64,000 nucleotides of DNA. Origin: Pseudoduganella flava (lineage in GTDB: Bacteria > Pseudomonadota > Gammaproteobacteria > Burkholderiales > Burkholderiaceae_D). The stretch covers positions 434,001 through 498,000 of the forward strand of contig NZ_VLKW01000004.1 in the NCBI RefSeq assembly GCF_007830495.1, in the 5' to 3' direction. The notes under the pieces were generated by a model. The model did no database searches, was not told the origin of the DNA, and saw only the letters and a program-made list of their open reading frames with translations. This document shows, piece after piece, positions 1 to 8,048 of the stretch (position 1 is its first letter; every line of letters starts with the position of its first letter). The translations under genes were made by a program, and so were the position numbers.

Positions 1-2
1 CG

Positions 3-203
3 CTGTTCCAGCTGGTCGAGGGCTTGCGTTATGCGTTCCCGAAGACGATGATGCAGCTGGCGCCGCAGTGGCCCCGGCTGACCGCGCTGTGCGACATGGT
101 GCGCGAACGGCCGAACATCGCGGCGTATCTACGCTCGAAGCGGAGGATTCCGTTCAACGAGGATGGGATCTTCCGGCGCTACCCGGAACTGGAGAAGAAT
201 TGA
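3..203 (+). CDS. Glutathione S-transferase, C-terminal fragment (5' end outside window)
   Basis: The frame entering at base 3 encodes about 66 residues, ending in a TGA at 201-203. The tail reads ...RSKRRIPFNEDGIFRRYPEL..., which resembles the C-terminal helical domain of soluble glutathione S-transferases, where an RRIPFNEDGIFR-type ending is common. These enzymes conjugate glutathione to electrophiles in the cytoplasm. The active-site N-terminal domain lies outside the window, so neither subclass nor activity can be judged. The stop codon overlaps the TTG start of the next gene, suggesting translational coupling. Confidence 0.75.
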   Translation: MFQLVEGLRYAFPKTMMQLAPQWPRLTALCDMVRERPNIAAYLRSKRRIPFNEDGIFRRYPELEKN

Positions 204-1051
204 AACGTTCGGTCACCCTTGCCGCGCTGGCGGCGCATTGCCTGTTCAACGCGGCCCATGCGGCCGCACCCGAGCCGGCGGCCTTTACCGCCGACGTCGC
301 CCAGCGCATGCGTGCAGCGCTGCCCGGCCAGCAGGTGGAGATCCTCCAGCCGCTGCGCCTGCGGGTCGGCTCGCTGCGGGTCGGACTGGACACTCCATGG
401 CGCACCTGCACCACCGCCGAGGCGAGCTGCGACGAAGAGTTGCAGGCGCTGGTTGGCGCCGTCAAGGAAGCGCTCGCGCGCGAAGGCAAACTGCCCGACA
501 AGGCAGCGCTGGAGCAGGGTGTGCGGCTAGCCGTGCGGCCGGCGGAGTACGCCACGCAGGTGGGCCGGATGCTGGGAGCGCAGGGCGTGAAGCTGGTGAC
601 GGCGCCACTCGCGGCCGATCTCGTTGTCATCGCCGTGCTAGATACCCCACAGGCGACACGGCCCGTGACGAGCGACGACCTGGCGCGCACCGGACTCGAT
701 GCGGCCGCCGTCCTGGCGCTGGCGCGGGCCAACACGGACCGCGAAGTGCCGCCGCTTGCCGGCAAGGCGGCACCCGTGGAGGCCGGCCAGATCCAGCAGC
801 TGACGCTGGGCTACTACACGGCGTCGCGCCTTGCGTTCGCGCCGCAGTGGGAAGCGCTGGCGCAGGCGCAGCACGGCGCGCTGCTGGTGATGGCACCGGC
901 GCCGGACCTGCTCCTGTACAGCGCCGGCGATACGCCGGCCGGCATCGATGCGCTGCGCACCTACGGCGCGAACCTCGCGCGCCGCGCACCGAAGCCGTTG
1001 TCCGACCAGGTGCTGCGCTGGACCCCGGCCGGGTGGCAGGCGGTACGCTGA
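200..1051 (+). CDS. Secreted hypothetical protein (283 aa)
   Basis: I chose the TTG at 200 because it overlaps the stop of the upstream gene and gives a clear signal peptide: basic KR at residues 2-3, a hydrophobic stretch, and an AHA-type cleavage site near residue 20. The frame is also open upstream to an ATG at 68, but that reading would overlap the transferase gene. The mature part has no domain I recognise. It contains a Cys pair around the stretch with TCTTAEASC, and is otherwise alanine-rich and soluble-looking. Export to the periplasm is inferred; function is unknown. Confidence 0.65.
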   Translation: MKRSVTLAALAAHCLFNAAHAAAPEPAAFTADVAQRMRAALPGQQVEILQPLRLRVGSLRVGLDTPWRTCTTAEASCDEELQALVGAVKEALAREGKLPDKAALEQGVRLAVRPAEYATQVGRMLGAQGVKLVTAPLAADLVVIAVLDTPQATRPVTSDDLARTGLDAAAVLALARANTDREVPPLAGKAAPVEAGQIQQLTLGYYTASRLAFAPQWEALAQAQHGALLVMAPAPDLLLYSAGDTPAGIDALRTYGANLARRAPKPLSDQVLRWTPAGWQAVR

Positions 1052-1252
1052 TCAGCGCGCGCTGGTGACGGGATAGCCGGCGTCCACAATGGCCGCCTTG
1101 ACGGCGTCCAGCGGTGCGCCGGACTGCACCTTCACCTGCTTGCCGGCCAGGTCCACGGCGACCTGGGCGCCGTTGTCGAGCGCCTTGACGGCCTTCGTCA
1201 CGCTGGCCACGCAGTGGCCGCAGCTCATGTTTTCAACTTGCAGTTCGTACAT
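1052..1252 (-). CDS. Copper chaperone-like heavy-metal-associated (HMA) domain protein
   Basis: A 66-residue protein consisting of a single HMA fold. The metal-binding motif MxCxxC is present as MSCGHC near the N-terminus, followed by the usual beta-alpha-beta-beta-alpha-beta pattern. Proteins of this size and motif (CopZ type) bind Cu(I), sometimes other soft metals, in the cytoplasm and hand it to P-type ATPases or regulators. The start at 1252 is chosen over a longer frame because an AGGAGT ribosome-binding site lies just upstream. No copper ATPase lies next to it, so its partner is not visible here. Confidence 0.85.
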   Translation of the reverse strand: MYELQVENMSCGHCVASVTKAVKALDNGAQVAVDLAGKQVKVQSGAPLDAVKAAIVDAGYPVTSAR

Positions 1253-1332
1253 GCGATACTCCTTTCGTTGTCGATGCGCGTACTGTAATCCTACCTGCCG
1301 GGGGAAGGTCAAGCGCGCCCTGAAAGGAATCG

Positions 1333-1773
1333 ATGAAACAGGCCATCGTGCACATCGCCCTCGTCGTGCGGGATTACGACGAGGCGATCGACTTCTACGT
1401 CAACAAGCTGGGGTTCGAGCTGCTCGACGATACCTACCAGCCGGCGCAGGACAAGCGCTGGGTCGTCGTCGCGCCACCCGGCGGGGTGGGCACGACGATC
1501 CTGCTGGTCAAGGCCTCCAAGCCCGAGCAGGAGCCGTTCGTCGGCAACCAGGCGGGCGGGCGCGTGTTCCTGTTCCTGAACACGGATGACTTCTGGCGCG
1601 ATGTCGCCCGGCTGCGCGAGCATGGCGTGCGCTTCGTGCGCGAGCCGAAGCAGGAGGACTACGGCCTCGTCGCCGTGTTCGCGGACCTGTACGGCAACCT
1701 GTGGGACCTGCTGCAGATGAATGCCGACCACCCGATCGCGCGGCGGTTCACAGCGCCGCCTTCAGCTGGTTGA
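1333..1773 (+). CDS. VOC (glyoxalase/dioxygenase superfamily) protein, 146 aa
   Basis: The protein has the vicinal oxygen chelate fold signature: an N-terminal VHIALVVRDYDEAIDFY strand-helix start and a C-terminal DLYGNLWDLLQ ending in which metal-ligand residues of the family often lie. This branch is usually annotated as a glyoxalase or extradiol-dioxygenase relative, with substrates mostly unknown. A GAAAGGAAT ribosome-binding site precedes the ATG. Its 3' end overlaps the 3' end of the convergent LytTR regulator by about 26 bases. The fold is clear; the reaction is not. Confidence 0.8.
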   Translation: MKQAIVHIALVVRDYDEAIDFYVNKLGFELLDDTYQPAQDKRWVVVAPPGGVGTTILLVKASKPEQEPFVGNQAGGRVFLFLNTDDFWRDVARLREHGVRFVREPKQEDYGLVAVFADLYGNLWDLLQMNADHPIARRFTAPPSAG

Positions 1774-2500
1774 TGTAACGCTCGCTGACGCTCACCTGCG
1801 CGCCGCAGCGCAACGTGAGGCGCCAGCTGCCGTCGCCCACCGTCTCCAGCGCGGCGATCTGGTCGCGCCGCACGATCGCGCCGCGGTGCACGCGCAGGAA
1901 GCGCGCCGGGTCGAGCAATCCCTCCAGGCGATTCAACGTGATCCGGTGCAGCACCGTGCGCGCGGCCAGGTGTAATTCCGCGTAATTGCCGGCCGCGCCG
2001 ATCCACAGGATGTCGGCGACGAGCACCTGCTCGATGCGGCCGACGGAGCGCACGTTGACACGGTCCACGTAGCCGCCGTCGGCCGACTCCACGTAATGGC
2101 GCAGCGCGGCGCCATAAGCCTCGCGCTGGCGGTGCCGCAGCATCGCTTCGGTGCGCTCGATGGTGTGCGCGAGGCGCGCGTCGTCCAGCGGCTTCAACAG
2201 GTAGTCGAGCGCATGCACCTCGAACGCGTCGACGGCGTGGCTGCTGTATGCCGTGACGAAGACGATCAGCGGCGGTTCGCGCAGCCGGCTGATTTCACGC
2301 GCCAATACAAGGCCGGATTCGGACGGCATCTGGATGTCGAGGAACAGCAGGTCGACGTCGCCAGCTGCCAGCGCGGCACGCGCGGCGGCGGCGCTGTCGC
2401 ACTCGGCCGCCAGGGTCCAGCCGGGCTGGCCGGCCAGCGCGAGGCGCAGGTTGGCCCGGCCCGGTTCCTCGTCGTCGACGATCAGGTAGCGCACCGGCAT
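1748..2500 (-). CDS. LytTR-family response regulator
   Basis: 250 residues. Residues 1-120 form a receiver domain with the acidic pocket DDEE near residues 9-12, a phosphoacceptor Asp at 55 (LFLDIQMPS) and the conserved Lys in YLLKPLD. Residues about 145-248 form a LytTR DNA-binding domain (RIEQVLVADILWIGAAGNY, then FLRVHRGAIVRRD). It lies 4 bases downstream of the histidine kinase gene on the same strand, so the two form an operon and very probably a cognate LytS/LytR (AlgR-like) pair. Target genes cannot be read from the sequence. Confidence 0.93.
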   Translation of the reverse strand: MPVRYLIVDDEEPGRANLRLALAGQPGWTLAAECDSAAAARAALAAGDVDLLFLDIQMPSESGLVLAREISRLREPPLIVFVTAYSSHAVDAFEVHALDYLLKPLDDARLAHTIERTEAMLRHRQREAYGAALRHYVESADGGYVDRVNVRSVGRIEQVLVADILWIGAAGNYAELHLAARTVLHRITLNRLEGLLDPARFLRVHRGAIVRRDQIAALETVGDGSWRLTLRCGAQVSVSERYINQLKAAL

Positions 2501-2504
2501 CGCG

Positions 2505-3623
2505 TCAGTCCGTCAACGGCAGGCGCACTTCGGCGACGAAGCGGCCGTCATGCGGGCCGGCCGTCAGCGTCGCGGCGGGATGCATCAGCCGCAGCCGGTC
2601 GCGCGTGTTGGCCAGGCCCAGGCCCGCGCCGGGGTTCGGCGAGCACGCGGCGCCCAGCGGGTTCGAGACCAGCACGCGCAGCGCGCCCGGTTCGCGGGCG
2701 AACGCGACGCGCAGGTCGCCGGGGCCGTCGTGGCAGTCGAGGTCATGGCGCAGCGCGTTCTCGATCAGCGGCTGCAGCAGCAGCGGTGGGCAGTCGACCT
2801 GGTGCAGCGTCTCGTCGTCGCCGTCGATGTGCACGCGTAGCCGCTCGCCATAGCGCAGCCGCTGCAGGTCGAGGTAGTCGCGCACGAAGCGCAGCTCGTC
2901 GGCCAGGCTGGCCGTATTGTGCACGCTGGCCGTCAGCGCATAGCGCAGCAGCGCGGACAGGCGGGCGATGCCACCCAGCGCCACCTTGCCGTCGCCGGCG
3001 CGCACCAGGGCGCTGATCGCGTTCAGCGCATTGAACAGGAAGTGCGGCTCGAGCTGGGCGCGCAAGGCGAGCATGCGCTGCTCCTCCAGCGCGAGGCGCA
3101 GGTTCAGCATGTCGTTCTGGGTGCGCTGCCAGGCCAGCTCGCGTTCCTTGGCCTGGCGCCAGTAATGCATCGCGAGGATGGCGGCGAAGGTGGCCGTGGT
3201 CGTGAACCAGCCGACCAGCAGCATCTTCAGCATCAGCCGTCTCACGTCTTCCAGGCTGCCGATCACGAGGTAGCCGCGCAGCCACGCGATGTACAGCCAT
3301 TGGGCGGGCTGGAACAACAGTACGAGGCCGACGAACAGCGGCACCACGTTGCGCGGCCGCGCCACAAGGCCCGGCCAGCGCGCCAGCACGGTCGAGAGCA
3401 CGAAGGACAGCACCATCAGCGGGATCGCGTACTCGACGAACCACGTGGCCAGCAAGGTGCCGTAGTGGCTCTCGACGCCGGTGCGCAGGTTGTCGCTGTA
3501 CGTCTGCAGGGCGCCGAGCGCGCTGATGGCCGCCCACACGAGCGTGCCCAGCGCGATCGTGCGCCAGGCCGGCCGGATGACGGAAGCGGAAGTGGCGGCG
3601 GGCAGGGCGTGGTCGGCATTCAT
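2505..3623 (-). CDS. LytS/YehU-type sensor histidine kinase, 372 aa
   Basis: The N-terminal half contains about four hydrophobic segments, consistent with an integral membrane sensor without a large periplasmic domain. The C-terminal half carries the His_kinase (LytS-type) block QLEPHFLFNALNAI with the phosphoacceptor His, then the ATPase N-box (LLLQPLIENALRH) and G-box (GAGLGLANTRDRL). I start at ATG 3623, giving MNADHALP, because upstream sequence in frame lacks a membrane-sensor character. It is followed immediately by its LytTR regulator. The signal sensed is unknown. Confidence 0.9.
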   Translation of the reverse strand: MNADHALPAATSASVIRPAWRTIALGTLVWAAISALGALQTYSDNLRTGVESHYGTLLATWFVEYAIPLMVLSFVLSTVLARWPGLVARPRNVVPLFVGLVLLFQPAQWLYIAWLRGYLVIGSLEDVRRLMLKMLLVGWFTTTATFAAILAMHYWRQAKERELAWQRTQNDMLNLRLALEEQRMLALRAQLEPHFLFNALNAISALVRAGDGKVALGGIARLSALLRYALTASVHNTASLADELRFVRDYLDLQRLRYGERLRVHIDGDDETLHQVDCPPLLLQPLIENALRHDLDCHDGPGDLRVAFAREPGALRVLVSNPLGAACSPNPGAGLGLANTRDRLRLMHPAATLTAGPHDGRFVAEVRLPLTD

Positions 3624-3762
3624 CGGCGAAAAGTATAGCAGCGGGCGCCGTTGATCCCGGGCGGGGCCGTCCCGCGGCGGCGGGATTTGGTCACACGCGG
3701 GTCCGCAAACGGTGTGGCAGGCGGCAGAATCGGGCGCTTCACCATTGACAGGAGATTGACGA

Positions 3763-4653
3763 TTGAATGCGCTGCGAACCTTGCTGCTGCTGTGCTGCCT
3801 CGCCACCAACGCGAACGCGGCACCGCCCACCTACGAACTGACGAATACCGAGGTGCGCGACATCCACGCCGCCGCGCTGAAGCGCGATTACCAGGTATTC
3901 GTCGCGCTGCCGGACTCTTACCGCGACTCGACGCGACGCTACCCGGTCGTGTTCGTGGTCGATGCCGACTATGGCTTCGCCGTCACGCGCAATATCGCGC
4001 AGCGGCTGCACAAGCATGCACGCATGGAGGAAGTCATTGTCGTGGCCCTGTCGTACTCGCGCGGCGACTCGCCCGTCTACAGCCGCACGCGCGACTACAC
4101 GCCGACTGTGCCGCGCGGCAGCGCTCGCAAGCAGGATCCTTTGGGCCGGGCATTGGTCTCCGGAGAAGCCGCCGCCTATGCCCGGTTCGTGACGGGCGAC
4201 GTGTTTGCGCTGGTCGCCGCGAACTACCGTGCCGACATGCGCCGCAAGATCTTCGTCGGCCATTCGTATGGCGGCTTGCTCGGCCTGGAGATCCTGTTCA
4301 CGCGGCCGGACGCTTTCCAGCACTACATCCTCGGCAGCCCGTCGCTGTGGTTCGACCGCGGCGTGATGTTCGACCGCGAACGTGACTACGCGGCCGCGCA
4401 CAAGGACTTGCCGGCGTCCGTCTTCTTCGGCATCGGCGCACGCGAGACGCTGGCCCGGGGCCGCAAGCGCTCCCGCGCGGAGGAGGAAGCCGACATGGTC
4501 GCCGACCTGCGCGAATTCGACCAGGCGCTCGCGTCGCACCGCTACCCCGGCCTCACGACGCGCGTGAAAGTCTTCGCCGACGAAGACCACGCAAGCGTGT
4601 TCCCGCTCGTGCTGACGCACGGCCTGCGCGCCTGGTTGAAGTCAGGGAAATAG
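3763..4653 (+). CDS. Secreted alpha/beta-hydrolase, esterase D / Fes-IroE-like
   Basis: 296 residues with a signal peptide (MNALRTLLLLCC...NANA) and the nucleophile elbow GHSYGG around residue 168. A late DEDH is a plausible acid/His part of the triad. The layout matches the putative esterase family (PF00756), which includes enterobactin esterases Fes and IroE. These hydrolyse ester bonds in siderophores or sugar esters. The start is a TTG at 3763 preceded by AGGAG. It is divergent from the LytS-type kinase gene. Substrate is unknown: no siderophore locus is adjacent, so iron release is only a family-based suggestion. Confidence 0.8.
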   Translation: MNALRTLLLLCCLATNANAAPPTYELTNTEVRDIHAAALKRDYQVFVALPDSYRDSTRRYPVVFVVDADYGFAVTRNIAQRLHKHARMEEVIVVALSYSRGDSPVYSRTRDYTPTVPRGSARKQDPLGRALVSGEAAAYARFVTGDVFALVAANYRADMRRKIFVGHSYGGLLGLEILFTRPDAFQHYILGSPSLWFDRGVMFDRERDYAAAHKDLPASVFFGIGARETLARGRKRSRAEEEADMVADLREFDQALASHRYPGLTTRVKVFADEDHASVFPLVLTHGLRAWLKSGK

Positions 4654-4665
4654 TTTCCAAAATTC

Positions 4666-4800
4666 GGGGACTGTCCCTCGTTTTTGGAAACAAACCCCGG
4701 AAAATTCGGCTGTCCGAAAGAGGCGCCATAAAAACCCTTTCAAGCAAGCGAGGCGGCCGACGGTCATTCAGTTCGTTGCCAAAAACGAGGGACAGTCCCC
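4666..4800. repeat. Long-range perfect inverted repeat (22-bp arms)
   Basis: The arm at 4666-4687 reads GGGGACTGTCCCTCGTTTTT followed by GG, and is exactly inverted at 4779-4800, with a 91-base spacer. Each arm itself begins with a short dyad, GGGGACTGTCCC-like. It lies between the 3' end of the esterase gene and the terminator of the convergent phoH gene. It may be a repetitive intergenic element or the ends of a small non-coding mobile unit. The spacer holds no convincing gene. Confidence 0.7.
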
Positions 4801-4840
4801 ATCCGGGTTTGTGGTGGATATGCCACCTTCGGGCGGCAAT

Positions 4841-4873
4841 AAAAAACCCCGCCGGCTTGCGCGGGCGGGGTTT
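4841..4873 (-). terminator. Rho-independent terminator of the PIN-PhoH gene
   Basis: Read on the minus strand, a GC-rich hairpin (arms CCCCGCC / GGCGGGG) is followed by six T. It starts 18 bases past the PhoH stop codon. Confidence 0.85.
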
Positions 4874-4891
4874 AGCGGGGAGCGGTGGGGC

Positions 4892-6697
4892 TTACAGCAC
4901 GTCGCTGGCGTGGTCGGCGAGGCGGGAGCGTTCGCCGCGGGCCAGGGTCACGTGACCGCTGTGGGACCAGCCCTTGAATCGGTCGACGACGTACGTCAGG
5001 CCGCTCGAGCCTTCCGTCAGGTACGGCGTGTCGATCTGCGCGATGTTGCCGAGGCAGAGGATCTTCGTACCGGGGCCGGCGCGCGTCACCAGCGTCTTCA
5101 TCTGCTTCGGCGTCAGGTTCTGCGCCTCGTCGATGATCAGGAACTTGTTGACGAACGTGCGGCCGCGCATGAAGTTCAGCGACTTGATCTTAATGCGCGA
5201 GCGGATCAGGTCCTGCGTCGCGGCGCGGCCCCATTCGCCGGCGTCGTTGTCGGACTTGTTCAGCACTTCGAGGTTGTCGTCGAACGCGCCCATCCACGGG
5301 CCCATCTTCTCTTCCTCGGTACCCGGCAGGAAGCCGATGTCCTCGCCGACCGGCACCGTCACGCGCGTGACGATGATCTCGTTGTACAGCTTCGTCTCCA
5401 GCACCTGCGCCAGGCCGGAAGCCAGTGCCAGCAGGGTCTTGCCGGTACCGGCCTGGCCCAGCAACGTGACGAAGTCGCATTCCGGATCCATCAGCAGGTT
5501 GAGCGCGAAGTTCTGCTCGCGGTTGCGGGCGGTCACGCCCCACACGTTGTTCTTGCTGTGGCTGTAGTCGCGCAGCACGCGGATCACGGCCGTCTTGCCG
5601 TTGATCTGCTTGACCTGGCCGTAGAACGACGCCTCGCCGTTGTTCGGTTCCAGGTACACGAACTGGTTCACCAGCAGCGACGGCACGAACGGCCCCGTCA
5701 CGCGGTAGTACGTGGTGCTGTAGCCGTTCTTGCTCTCGGACCAGCTCTCCATGTCCTTGCCGTGCTTGGTCCAGAAGTCGTCCGGCAGCTGCACGATGCC
5801 GGAGTACAGCAGGTCCGTGTCTTCCAGCACGTGGTCGTTGAAGTAGTCCTCGGCGGGCAGGCCCAGCGCGCGCGCCTTGATGCGCATATTGATGTCCTTC
5901 GACACCAGCACGACGGCGCGGCCCGGCTGCTCCGCTTCCAGCGAACGGACGACGGCCAGGATCTGGTTGTCCGCCTTCCCTTGCGGCAGGCCTTCCGGCA
6001 GATCGGCGATCTGCAGGCGCGTCTGGAAGTACAGGCGGCCCTTTGCATCCTTGTTGCCCAGCTTCGCGAGCGGGATGCCTTGTTCGATCGCGTCGTCGTC
6101 CGTGTTGGCGACCAGCGCGTCGAGCGTGCGCGATACCTGCCGCGCATTGCGCGCCACTTCGGACATGCCCTTCTTGTGGTTGTCCAGCTCTTCCAGGGTC
6201 ATCATCGGCAGGTACACATCGTGTTCCTCGAAGCGGAACAGCGACGTCGGGTCGTGCATCAGCACGTTCGTGTCGAGCACGAACAGCTTCGTGCCGCCGA
6301 TCTGGTCCGCATGGCGGCTCGTCGACGACTTGATGTTGACTTCGACCGGCTTGTGCTTGGCCGGATGGGGAGCCTCGGCCTTGATCGGCGTGACCTTCGC
6401 GCGCGGCGCTTTCGCCTCGACGGGGGCGGCTGCGGCGACCGGCATCTCGACGGGCGCGGCGGTCTTCGCGGCACCCTTCTTCGCGGCGGCCTTCTTCGGC
6501 ACGGGCGGCAGCGGCTCGGCCATCACGGGCGGGGCGACCGGTTCGAGCACGGCCACCGATTTGGCTGCGCGTGCGGTTTTCTTCGAAGGTGCCGTGTCAT
6601 GTTCCGGGAACGGCACCGGATTGGCGCCGCTGGCCTTCGGATAATCTTTCGCCAGCAGCAGCGTGGCCGGCTTGGTAGGCAGTTTTGGCAGTGGCAT
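4892..6697 (-). CDS. PIN domain-PhoH family ATPase/ribonuclease, 601 aa
   Basis: Residues 1-134 are a low-complexity Ala/Pro/Lys-rich leader. Residues about 135-285 form a PIN ribonuclease domain (LFVLDTNVLMHDP with the first catalytic Asp, later LVSKDINMRIKA). Residues about 385-600 form a PhoH P-loop domain with Walker A GQAGTGKT at 414-421 and Walker B FLIIDEAQN at 519-527. This PIN-PhoH architecture matches the YlaK/PhoH2 group, where RNA helicase plus ribonuclease activity has been described. The long basic leader is longer than in many relatives and could bind nucleic acid. The gene stands alone, ending in a strong terminator. Confidence 0.92.
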   Translation of the reverse strand: MPLPKLPTKPATLLLAKDYPKASGANPVPFPEHDTAPSKKTARAAKSVAVLEPVAPPVMAEPLPPVPKKAAAKKGAAKTAAPVEMPVAAAAPVEAKAPRAKVTPIKAEAPHPAKHKPVEVNIKSSTSRHADQIGGTKLFVLDTNVLMHDPTSLFRFEEHDVYLPMMTLEELDNHKKGMSEVARNARQVSRTLDALVANTDDDAIEQGIPLAKLGNKDAKGRLYFQTRLQIADLPEGLPQGKADNQILAVVRSLEAEQPGRAVVLVSKDINMRIKARALGLPAEDYFNDHVLEDTDLLYSGIVQLPDDFWTKHGKDMESWSESKNGYSTTYYRVTGPFVPSLLVNQFVYLEPNNGEASFYGQVKQINGKTAVIRVLRDYSHSKNNVWGVTARNREQNFALNLLMDPECDFVTLLGQAGTGKTLLALASGLAQVLETKLYNEIIVTRVTVPVGEDIGFLPGTEEEKMGPWMGAFDDNLEVLNKSDNDAGEWGRAATQDLIRSRIKIKSLNFMRGRTFVNKFLIIDEAQNLTPKQMKTLVTRAGPGTKILCLGNIAQIDTPYLTEGSSGLTYVVDRFKGWSHSGHVTLARGERSRLADHASDVL

Positions 6698-6936
6698 CAG
6701 GATCTCGTCTTAAAAAGGTACGCCATGGCCGGCACGGGCCATGGTGACAATGGAAACGCAGTGGTAAATGCGGCGGATGCCAAGAGGGCAGGAACCTGCC
6801 CGGATAGCGGGTGAGCAGTGAGGAGAGGAGAACGCTGTTGACTCAAAATCTACGCTGTCGCAATCGCGGTATGTTGCGCGGTATGTTGCGCGGTAAGTTT
6901 TATAAACCGGAATCGGCGACGCGCCGGGCACAGTGC

Positions 6937-7407
6937 CTAGCCCCGGCGCGCTACAAATTCCAGCACTTCATCGACGTGACCGGGTACCTTCACGCCACGC
7001 CATTCTTTCACCAACCGGCCGTCAGCGTCAATCACAAACGTGCTGCGCTCGACACCGCGGACTTCCTTGCCATACATCTTCTTCATCTTCATCACGCCGA
7101 ACGCCTGGCACACCGCCTCGTCCGGGTCGGAGATCAGCTCGAACGGCAAGCCCAGCTTGGCCTTGAATCCTTCGTGCGAGCGCAGCGAATCGCGGCTCAC
7201 GCCATACACTTCCGCGCCGGCCGCCTTGAACTGGTCGTGCAGGTCGCGGAATGCCATGTTTTCCGTCGTGCAGCCGGGCGTGTTGTCCTTCGGGTAGAAG
7301 AACAGCACCGTCGACCTGGCCGGACGGCCGGACAGCGTGAACGTGTGGCCGCTCGTCATCGGCGCGGAAAAATCGGGCAGCGGGGCGGTGTTCGGGGTGT
7401 CGGACAC
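6937..7407 (-). CDS. bcp: Thioredoxin-dependent peroxiredoxin, Bcp/PrxQ type
   Basis: 156 residues with the Bcp-class active site FYPKDNTPGCTTE, the peroxidatic Cys lying in TPGCTTE. The typical resolving Cys five residues later (C-x4-C) is absent (CTTENM), so this is a one-Cys or differently resolving Bcp variant. These cytoplasmic enzymes reduce hydrogen peroxide and organic hydroperoxides using thioredoxin or another thiol donor. The C-terminal STFVIDADGRLVKEWRGV stretch is typical. It is monocistronic and followed on the same strand by phoH after about 240 bases. Confidence 0.92.
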   Translation of the reverse strand: MSDTPNTAPLPDFSAPMTSGHTFTLSGRPARSTVLFFYPKDNTPGCTTENMAFRDLHDQFKAAGAEVYGVSRDSLRSHEGFKAKLGLPFELISDPDEAVCQAFGVMKMKKMYGKEVRGVERSTFVIDADGRLVKEWRGVKVPGHVDEVLEFVARRG

Positions 7408-7509
7408 TCTGGATACTCCTGGAAGCGTTGGTGATTGCCTTGATCGACTGGGTACGAAGCGGGCAAGATGCCCATCCGATATGGGGTCAGGATGAGCTGA
7501 AACAAGTGA

Positions 7510-7884
7510 TTATTTTTCCACGATGAGCGCGAGCAGCGCCTTGCGCCCTTCGCCCATCAGGATGTTGTAGGTGCGGCAGGCCGCGTTCGTGTCCATGCAC
7601 TCGACGCCGATGCGGCGCGCCGTCAGCGGCGCGGACAGGCGCGGGTGCACGAAGCGCTGGCGCTCGCCGGTGCCGAGGATGACGACGTCCGGCGTTTCCG
7701 CCAGCAGCGTTTCGAAGTGCTCGACGGTCAGGCTCTCGAACGACGCCACGGGCCACGGCTGCGGCGGCTGCTCGGGCAGCACCACCAGGCTGTAGTCGTA
7801 GGGCTGCGCATTGATCTCGATGCCGCCGTCGAAGTAACCGGTCACGGTCTGGTATTGCTGGGTATTGCTGGAGTGGAGCTTCAT
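7510..7884 (-). CDS. Mth938-like domain (DUF498) protein
   Basis: 124 residues, with the family core DVVILGTGERQRFVHP and GVECMDTNAACRTYNIL. The fold is shared with archaeal Mth938 and the mitochondrial complex I assembly factor NDUFAF3. In bacteria it is a small cytoplasmic protein of unknown role. It is divergent from alaA, with about 160 bases between the likely starts. No regulatory motif was found upstream. Confidence 0.82.
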   Translation of the reverse strand: MKLHSSNTQQYQTVTGYFDGGIEINAQPYDYSLVVLPEQPPQPWPVASFESLTVEHFETLLAETPDVVILGTGERQRFVHPRLSAPLTARRIGVECMDTNAACRTYNILMGEGRKALLALIVEK

Positions 7885-8048
7885 GGATATCGCTCGTATC
7901 TGGTCGCGAACAGGTCCTATTGTACCGTTTTGAGCAGAAGGCAGGCCAACGCGCCCGCCATCGGTTGCCTAAACGATCTTTATTCGGCAGAATGGGTTAT
8001 TTTCGCAATGCAGCAAATGCGCGCAGTAAATACGTCCGGGGATTGATT

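Noticed and set aside
4811..6814. A 667-codon open frame opposite the PIN-PhoH gene
   Set aside because: The minus strand has both domains with all motifs; the opposite frame has an Arg/His-rich, low-complexity product.
6867..6890. Two tandem copies of a 12-mer, CGGTATGTTGCG, between bcp and phoH
   Set aside because: Only two copies and no dyad symmetry; likely a local slippage duplication.
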